Positions 5,482 through 9,957 of a DNA stretch of 9,957 nt are shown one piece after another. This stretch comes from CAYJBP01 sp964368605 (GTDB taxonomy: Bacteria; Bacillota; Dehalobacteriia; UBA4068). The stretch is from NCBI GenBank assembly GCA_964368605.1, contig CAYJBP010000096.1:1-9957 (forward strand), read 5' to 3'. The position numbers were made by a program, and so were the translations under genes. Each line of letters begins with the position of its first letter. Position 1 is the first letter of the stretch. The notes beneath the pieces are model-generated. The model worked only from the letters and a program-made list of their open reading frames with translations, was not told where the DNA came from and made no database searches.

Positions 5482-6156
5482 AGGCTCAAAAAAACTATTT
5501 GGTTGCTTACTTTTAGCCTGGTTTTACTTAGTTCTTTAGCCTTAAACCAGGCCGCAAAACAGAGTATTGCTGTTTTATCACCACTTTTGCTCGATAAAAT
5601 TATCATTATCGATGCCGGCCATGGTGGCATCGATCCTGGGGTTATTGGCGTAAATGGTAGCCTCGAAAAAGATATTACCCTAAATATTGCCCAAAATTTG
5701 GCCGAAATTTTGCGCAATAATGGTGCGCAAGTTATTCTTAGCCGCGAACAAGATATTGCCTTAGGCTCAGATAAATCTACAGATTTAATAGCCAGGGTTG
5801 ATTTGGTTGAGCAAAACCAAGCCGATATTTTTATCAGCATTCATGGCAATAGCTTCCCTCATGATAGCTCAAGCCATGGTGCGCAAAGCTTTTTCTTTGC
5901 CGCTAATGAACAAGGCCAAATTTTGGCCGAAACTATTCAAAATGAGCTTATCAGCCACCTTGGCAATACCAATCGCCAGGCTTTAGCCCATAATAGCGCC
6001 TATATTCTTAAACATATCACCGTGCCGGCCGCCATGGTAGAAGTAGGATTTTTATCCAATAGCGATGAAGAGGCTTTACTTAATGACGAAGCCTATCAAT
6101 GGCAAATCAGTATGGCAATTTATCAAGGATTAACAGATTATTTGGCTAATAATTAA
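5464..6156 (+). CDS. cwlD: N-acetylmuramoyl-L-alanine amidase, CwlD-like (Amidase_3)
   Basis: A 230-residue zinc amidase that cleaves the bond between N-acetylmuramic acid and L-alanine in peptidoglycan. Residues 1-30 form a basic N-terminus plus one hydrophobic segment (signal peptide or anchor). The catalytic Amidase_3 domain fills 45-228. Expected zinc ligands and catalytic residues are visible: H53 in DAGHGG, E68 in GSLEKDITLN, H127 in SIHGNS and the catalytic E203 in MVEVGFLSN. The one-domain layout and length, and the absence of wall-binding repeats, match CwlD of spore formers (B. subtilis CwlD is 237 residues), which with PdaA makes muramic-delta-lactam in the spore cortex; another single-domain amidase is possible. 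The ATG at 5464 is chosen for the signal-like N-terminus and the strong G-rich RBS at 5453-5459; a TTG at 5434 in the same frame would add ten residues and lacks a better RBS. Control by the overlapping hairpin is likely. Confidence 0.88.
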   Translation: MRIYFFRLKKTIWLLTFSLVLLSSLALNQAAKQSIAVLSPLLLDKIIIIDAGHGGIDPGVIGVNGSLEKDITLNIAQNLAEILRNNGAQVILSREQDIALGSDKSTDLIARVDLVEQNQADIFISIHGNSFPHDSSSHGAQSFFFAANEQGQILAETIQNELISHLGNTNRQALAHNSAYILKHITVPAAMVEVGFLSNSDEEALLNDEAYQWQISMAIYQGLTDYLANN

Positions 6157-6164
6157 AATAAGGC

Positions 6165-6193
6165 TTGCAGCCAGCTAGATTTGCTGATATAAT
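6165..6193 (+). promoter_or_regulatory. Sigma-A-type promoter of the hom-thrB-lysC operon
   Basis: TTGCAG (6165-6170) and TATAAT (6188-6193) are separated by 17 bases, with a TG one base before the -10. The predicted start is at about 6200, giving a leader of only about 45 nt, which is too short for a lysine riboswitch or T-box. An imperfect palindrome (CTATTATACA ... TATATTATAG, about 6209-6229) lies in the leader and could be an operator, but it is AT-rich and may be chance. Confidence 0.75.
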
Positions 6194-6244
6194 ATTAGGG
6201 TATATTTTCTATTATACAATATATTATAGAAAGAAGCGAATGCT

Positions 6245-7561
6245 ATGACGGCCAAAGCTTTAGAAATAAAAATCGGTATTTGCGGCCTGGGAACAGTAGG
6301 CGGCGGCACCTTAACAGTTCTTGCTCAAAATAAAGAAACGATTAATAATCGCTCGCCTAAGATTATCGTTAGCAAAGTGGCCGAAAAAGACCACCTTAAA
6401 GCTCAAGCACTTATTCAAGAACTTGGTTTAAAAGATATTCAAATTTGCGACGATTGGCAAGAATTAGTTGCAGACGAGCAAATAGATATTATCGTAGAAT
6501 TAATTGGTCGGGTTGATATTGCCGAACAATTGATTATTGCCGCCCTTAAAGCCGGCAAATCGGTAATTACCGCCAATAAGGATTTAATGGCAGCCAAAGG
6601 TGGCGAGCTTTTACATTTGGCCGAAGAAAATAAGGTAGATTTATTCTTCGAGGCATCGGTAGCAGGTGGTATCCCCATTATCCAAACCTTAAAGCATTCT
6701 TTTGCGGCCAATAATATTGGCCAGATTATGGGTATTGTTAATGGTACTACCAATTATATTCTCACCAATATGACCGAAAAAGGCCTTACCTTTCAAAATG
6801 CTTTAATCGAGGCTCAGCAATTGGGCTATGCCGAAGCCGATCCCAAAAGCGATATCGAGGGTTTTGATGCCGCCCGTAAAATGGCTATTTTGGCTTCGAT
6901 TGCCTTTAATAGCAGGGTTAAAGACGATATGGTACCAACCGAAGGTATTACCAATATCAGTAATTGGGATATACTTTATGCCCAGGAATTTGGCTATATT
7001 ATCAAAATGATTGGCTTAGCCAAATGCGATGGCGAAAGTATTGAAGTAAGGGTTCATCCCTTAATGATTGATAAAGCCCATCCCCTAGCTGCGGTTAGGG
7101 ATTCTTACAATGCCATATTTGTAGAGGGCGATGCCGTAGAAAAATCGATGTTATATGGCCGCGGTGCAGGTGCTTTGCCTACCGGTAGTGCTGTAGTTGG
7201 CGATATTATTGTTGCCGCTCGCAATATCATTTATAATTGCCGTGGGCAGATTAATTGTTTTTGTAATTATAATTTACCGGTTAAGCCGGAACAAGATACC
7301 GTTAGCAAATATTATGTGCGCATGCTGGCTCTGGATAAACCCGGCGTTTTTGCCGATATTACCGCCACGCTTTGCGAACATGATGTTAGCATGCATTCGG
7401 TTATGCAAAAGCGTTTTTTAAGCCCTTATGAGGCCGAAATTGTGATGATTACCCACGAGGTTAGCCATGGCAAAATAATGGCCGCCGTTAAGGCAATTAG
7501 CCAAATCGACGCCGTAGCCCAGGTAGGCAGTGTAATTAGGGTGGAGGACGACCGCGCATGA
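6245..7561 (+). CDS. hom: Homoserine dehydrogenase
   Basis: A 438-residue cytoplasmic enzyme that reduces aspartate-4-semialdehyde to homoserine with NAD(P)H, the branch point to threonine and methionine. The Rossmann motif GLGTVGGG is at 14-21. TANKDLMAAKG (109-119), the GIVNGTTNYIL block (163-173) and ADPKSDIEGFDAARK follow, with D208 and K212 at the positions of the catalytic pair. The central catalytic domain extends to about 330. The C-terminal ACT domain (about 356-432, starting YYVRMLALDKPGVFADI) is the usual site of threonine feedback control. The length matches the long, ACT-containing class. The ribosome binding site is weak (AGAAAGAAG, 6228-6236). An ATG at 6240 in another frame gives only ATG CTA TGA, overlapping the start. 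First gene of the operon; its stop overlaps the thrB start by 4 nt. No threonine synthase gene lies next to it. Confidence 0.96.
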   Translation: MTAKALEIKIGICGLGTVGGGTLTVLAQNKETINNRSPKIIVSKVAEKDHLKAQALIQELGLKDIQICDDWQELVADEQIDIIVELIGRVDIAEQLIIAALKAGKSVITANKDLMAAKGGELLHLAEENKVDLFFEASVAGGIPIIQTLKHSFAANNIGQIMGIVNGTTNYILTNMTEKGLTFQNALIEAQQLGYAEADPKSDIEGFDAARKMAILASIAFNSRVKDDMVPTEGITNISNWDILYAQEFGYIIKMIGLAKCDGESIEVRVHPLMIDKAHPLAAVRDSYNAIFVEGDAVEKSMLYGRGAGALPTGSAVVGDIIVAARNIIYNCRGQINCFCNYNLPVKPEQDTVSKYYVRMLALDKPGVFADITATLCEHDVSMHSVMQKRFLSPYEAEIVMITHEVSHGKIMAAVKAISQIDAVAQVGSVIRVEDDRA

Positions 7562-8457
7562 AAATTAAAGTACCTGCTACCACAGCTAATTTAGGGGCAG
7601 GATATGATGTTTTTGGTATGGCTTTAAGCTTTTATAATTATCTGGAATTTAAGCCGGCAGAGCAGCAATCATTAGAGATTATCGGCTTAGGCGCAGATCA
7701 TTTAAGCAAATCGGCCAATAATCTAATTATCCGTTCGGCGCAAGCCGTATATGATATTTGCGGCAAAGGGCGAGCTAATTTAAGCTTTATCGCCCATAAT
7801 AATATTCCCTTATCCCGAGGCATGGGTTCTTCGTCGGCGGCGATAGTTTCGGGTTTAATGGCTGCTAACCATGCTTTAAATTTACCTTTAGATCAAGAAC
7901 AAATCCTTAAAATGGCTATCGAAATAGAAGGCCATGGCGATAATGTAACCCCGGCTTTATTGGGCGGCTTTACAATTATTGCCGAGGAAAACGGCTTTTA
8001 TCATAAAAAAATTGCGATTAGCAATGAGCTGCAAGCGGTATTGATTATCCCCGATTTTACGCTTTCTACCAAAAAAGCACGCGAGATTATGCCTACCGAG
8101 ATTAAATTAACTGATGCGGTATATAATATCAGCCATGCGGCGATGCTGGGCATTTGCCTGGCCGAAAATGATTTAGAAGGCTTTGGGGCTATGCTTAAAG
8201 ATAGATTGCATCAACCATATCGCTTTAGCCTTATCCCCAATGCCGAGCAGGTAATCGAGGCGGCTTATCAGGCCGGGGCTTTGGGGGCCGCCTTATCGGG
8301 TTCCGGCTCTACGCTGATTGCTTTTTGTCGCAAGGGGGATAATTTGGCCGAAATTATCGGCCAAAAAATGATCGATGCTTTTGCCAAGGCCGAAATTAAG
8401 GCGGCCGTGCAAATTGTAGGTATCGATAATGATGGTGTTATGCTCATCGAGCAATAA
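7558..8457 (+). CDS. thrB: Homoserine kinase (GHMP family)
   Basis: A 299-residue GHMP-superfamily kinase that phosphorylates homoserine with ATP to O-phosphohomoserine, the substrate of threonine synthase. Motif 1 is VPATTANLGAGYDVFGMAL (5-23). Motif 2, the phosphate-binding loop, is IPLSRGMGSSSAA (83-95). HGDNVTPALLGGF (126-138) is the substrate/Mg region, and GAALSGSGSTLIAF (243-256) is motif 3. The length is typical. The start overlaps the hom stop as ATGA, with GGAGG at 7543-7547, so the two genes are probably translationally coupled. The lysC start follows after a 34-nt gap. The loop reads NLGAGYD where most homologues have NLGPGFD, a conservative change. Confidence 0.96.
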   Translation: MKIKVPATTANLGAGYDVFGMALSFYNYLEFKPAEQQSLEIIGLGADHLSKSANNLIIRSAQAVYDICGKGRANLSFIAHNNIPLSRGMGSSSAAIVSGLMAANHALNLPLDQEQILKMAIEIEGHGDNVTPALLGGFTIIAEENGFYHKKIAISNELQAVLIIPDFTLSTKKAREIMPTEIKLTDAVYNISHAAMLGICLAENDLEGFGAMLKDRLHQPYRFSLIPNAEQVIEAAYQAGALGAALSGSGSTLIAFCRKGDNLAEIIGQKMIDAFAKAEIKAAVQIVGIDNDGVMLIEQ

Positions 8458-8491
8458 TATAGCAGTAATAAGACATAATGGAGGATTAGAC

Positions 8492-9724
8492 ATGTCAATT
8501 GTCGTGCAAAAATTCGGCGGCAGCTCGGTTGCCAATGCCGAACGAATTCAAAGAGTGGCCAAAAGGGTAGCCGAAACCAAGGCCAAAGGTAATCAGGTAG
8601 TGGTTGTAGTTTCGGCCATGGGCGATACCACCGATGATTTAATCGATTTAGCCAATCAATTAACCAGCAAAAGTTATCGTCGCGAAATGGATATGTTGCT
8701 TTCTACCGGCGAGCAGCAATCGATAGCCTTGCTAGCGATGACTTTATTAGAAATGGGTGTACCGGCCATTTCTTTAACCGGCCAAATGGCTGGTTTTCAT
8801 ACCGATAGCGAGCATGGCAGCGGCAAGATTTTGGAGATGACCTGCGAGCGAGTGCAGCAGGAATTGGCAGCCGATAAAGTGGTAGTGGTGGCCGGATTTC
8901 AGGGGGTAGACTTGGTTGGTGATATTATCACCTTAGGCCGTGGCGGCAGCGATACCAGCGCCGTAGCCCTAGCGGTAGCCTTAAATGCCGATGTTTGCGA
9001 AATCTTTACCGATGTAGACGGTGTTTATACCGCCGATCCACGTATTGTGAAGAAGGCGCAAAAGATGCAAGAAGTTTCTTATGACGAGATGCTGGAAATG
9101 GCGGCAATGGGGGCTTTAGTTTTGCAGCCTCGCAGCGTGGAATTGGCCAAGCAATGCAATGTAAAGTTGCATGTACGTTCCAGCTTTAATTATAATGAAG
9201 GTACAATTGTTCAGGAGGTAGCTAATATGAATTGCAATTTAGAAAAAGAATTAATTGTATGCGGCGTGGCGCATGATTTAAATGTATTAAAAACCACTAT
9301 TTTTGGGGTACCGGATAAGCCGGGGATAGCCAGCAGAATCTTTGGTTCTTTGGCTAAAGAAGGCGTAAATGTAGATATGGTAGTTCAAAGCGGCAGCCGT
9401 AATGAATGCCAAGACATGTCTTTTACTTGCGGCCGTGATGATTATGACAAAGTAGAGCGCATTATTGGCGGTTTAGCAAGCGAGTTAAATGCCGAAGGCT
9501 ACCGTATTATTGATAATAAAGCTAAGATTTCGATAGTGGGAGCAGGAATGATTAGCCATCCGGGGATTGCAGCAACCATGTTTAAAACCTTGGCTGATAA
9601 TGGCTGCAATATCGAGATGATATCAACTTCCGAAATTAAAGTATCCTGCATTATCGACGAAGAAAAGACCAAGGAAGCAGTAATAGCCCTACATACAGCA
9701 TTTGAGCTGGACGCAACCGAATAA
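8492..9724 (+). CDS. lysC: Aspartate kinase (lysine/threonine-sensitive type, alpha subunit)
   Basis: A 410-residue enzyme that phosphorylates aspartate, the first step toward lysine, diaminopimelate, threonine and methionine. The N-terminal amino-acid-kinase domain (1-245) carries KFGGSSV (7-13), STGEQQS (71-77), TLGRGGSDTSAVALA (147-161) and FTDVDGVYTADPR (172-184). Two ACT domains follow (about 262-335 and 344-408, with FGVPDKPGIA and SHPGIAATMF), which bind feedback effectors. The start at 8492 has GGAGG at 8480-8484 with 7-nt spacing and begins exactly at the conserved MSIVVQKFGG; an upstream in-frame ATG at 8429 lies inside thrB and has no such support. Length and layout match Bacillus aspartokinase II (408 residues). 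An internal start at codon 246 would make a beta subunit. Last gene of the operon in view. Confidence 0.96.
   Translation: MSIVVQKFGGSSVANAERIQRVAKRVAETKAKGNQVVVVVSAMGDTTDDLIDLANQLTSKSYRREMDMLLSTGEQQSIALLAMTLLEMGVPAISLTGQMAGFHTDSEHGSGKILEMTCERVQQELAADKVVVVAGFQGVDLVGDIITLGRGGSDTSAVALAVALNADVCEIFTDVDGVYTADPRIVKKAQKMQEVSYDEMLEMAAMGALVLQPRSVELAKQCNVKLHVRSSFNYNEGTIVQEVANMNCNLEKELIVCGVAHDLNVLKTTIFGVPDKPGIASRIFGSLAKEGVNVDMVVQSGSRNECQDMSFTCGRDDYDKVERIIGGLASELNAEGYRIIDNKAKISIVGAGMISHPGIAATMFKTLADNGCNIEMISTSEIKVSCIIDEEKTKEAVIALHTAFELDATE
9213..9229 (+). promoter_or_regulatory. Internal ribosome binding site and ATG within lysC
   Basis: AGGAGG (9213-9218) stands 8 nt before an ATG (9227-9229) that is in frame with lysC, codon 246. 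This is a near-consensus site in the middle of a coding region. In B. subtilis lysC the beta subunit of aspartokinase II begins at the equivalent codon. Confidence 0.75.
9227..9724 (+). CDS. lysC: Aspartate kinase beta (regulatory) subunit by in-frame internal initiation
   Basis: The predicted 165-residue product, starting MNCNLEKELIVCG, consists of the linker plus both ACT domains of LysC and lacks the kinase domain. In Bacillus aspartokinase II and Corynebacterium aspartokinase, the beta subunit made from such an internal start joins the full-length alpha chain in an alpha2beta2 enzyme and shapes effector binding. Here the sequence shows the ribosome binding site, spacing, frame and position (alpha residue 246) all in agreement with that arrangement. 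That it is really translated is inferred. Confidence 0.68.
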   Translation: MNCNLEKELIVCGVAHDLNVLKTTIFGVPDKPGIASRIFGSLAKEGVNVDMVVQSGSRNECQDMSFTCGRDDYDKVERIIGGLASELNAEGYRIIDNKAKISIVGAGMISHPGIAATMFKTLADNGCNIEMISTSEIKVSCIIDEEKTKEAVIALHTAFELDATE

Positions 9725-9957
9725 AAGCAAATAAGAAGAAGTTTTACTCAATTTTTTACAAAAAATTGCGGGGGCATTGGGGGCTGGCCCCCAAGGTCTT
9801 AAAAAGGTTTTAAGCCAACACCAAAACTAAGCAAGCAAATCTAAACTGGCGGATAAAAGCGGCAAAGGAAGAAATTGGCTTAAAACCGGCGCCTTTTGGC
9901 GAAGCCAAAACAGCCCGCAGCCAAATATCAAGCAAGCAACAAATAAGCTTATTTGCA
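9725..9957. other. Intergenic region after lysC rich in inverted repeats, no gene recognised
   Basis: No start codon with a ribosome binding site is visible. Inverted repeats seen: CAATTTTTT/AAAAAATTG (9749-9768), TTGGGGGC/GCCCCCAA (9777-9794), CTTAAAA/TTTTAAG (9798-9814), TTTTGGC/GCCAAAA (9894-9910), and a 16-bp palindrome centred on AAGCTT (9940-9955). The frame 9814-9957 is open but lacks a start. On the minus strand a frame is open from the window edge to a stop at 9810-9812; it could be the end of a convergent gene but matches nothing I know. Confidence 0.6.
9749..9794. terminator. Possible terminator region after lysC
   Basis: A 9-bp A/T stem (9749-9768) is followed by a GC-rich stem (9777-9794) with a very tight loop. 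Two GGGGGC runs (9770-9775 and 9779-9784) compete for the single GCCCCC. No T-run follows on the plus strand, so it is not a standard terminator for lysC. On the minus strand the GC stem is followed, after about 19 bases, by TTTTTT, which would suit a convergent gene only loosely. Confidence 0.35.

Noticed and set aside
6194..6244. Lysine riboswitch or T-box before hom
   Set aside because: The leader is only about 45-50 nt, too short for either, and holds no recognisable conserved box.
8429..8491. ATG at 8429 as the lysC start
   Set aside because: It lies inside thrB without a ribosome binding site; the ATG at 8492 has GGAGG and begins at the conserved aspartate kinase N-terminus.
9810..9957. 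Open frames on both strands at the right edge as partial genes
   Set aside because: The plus frame has no start codon, the minus frame is only about 48 codons from the edge to its stop, and neither matches a family I recognise; left as undecided.

Overview
The window looks like a piece of a Bacillota (Firmicutes) chromosome, probably a Clostridia-type spore former. The case rests on a SigI/RsgI sigma/anti-sigma pair (known from Bacilli and Clostridia), a CwlD-like amidase, purine-rich GGAGG ribosome binding sites, AT-rich intergenic spacers with TGnTATAAT promoters, and an aspartate kinase with the Bacillus-type internal start. The genus cannot be told from the sequence. No mobile element, CRISPR array, tRNA or rRNA was found.

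Layout. Positions 1-1750 (minus strand) hold a two-gene operon: sigI (1040-1750) and, 13 nt downstream, an RsgI-type transmembrane anti-sigma factor (1-1026) that runs off the window. The extracytoplasmic end of RsgI is an extreme acidic low-complexity tail with 13 tandem LDDD units. A SigI-type promoter lies directly before sigI and suggests autoregulation. Divergently, positions 1905-2765 encode a DUF4392/D-glutamate cyclase-family protein. Then come a Na+/phosphate cotransporter with a PhoU-like tail (2904-4511), the undecaprenyl-diphosphatase UppP (4608-5375) and a CwlD-like N-acetylmuramoyl-L-alanine amidase (5464-6156). From 6245 to 9724 lies an aspartate-family operon hom-thrB-lysC (homoserine dehydrogenase, homoserine kinase, aspartate kinase) behind a good sigma-A-like promoter. 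The last 233 bases hold no recognisable gene but several inverted repeats.

How it fits together. Most of the first 6 kb concerns the cell envelope: SigI/RsgI senses envelope or extracellular state, D-glutamate is a peptidoglycan building block, UppP recycles the lipid carrier and releases phosphate, and the amidase cuts peptidoglycan. The lysC product feeds both threonine and diaminopimelate/lysine synthesis.

The points most worth a second look are: (a) the polyacidic LDDD-repeat sensor tail of RsgI; (b) a 13-bp perfect inverted repeat that buries the ribosome binding site and start codon of the amidase gene and is followed by a T-rich tract, while a promoter placed inside it would give transcripts lacking the 5' arm; and (c) an in-frame internal start with a consensus ribosome binding site at codon 246 of lysC, predicting a separate beta subunit. 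No wholly new multi-gene system is evident; the novelty lies in regulatory architecture.
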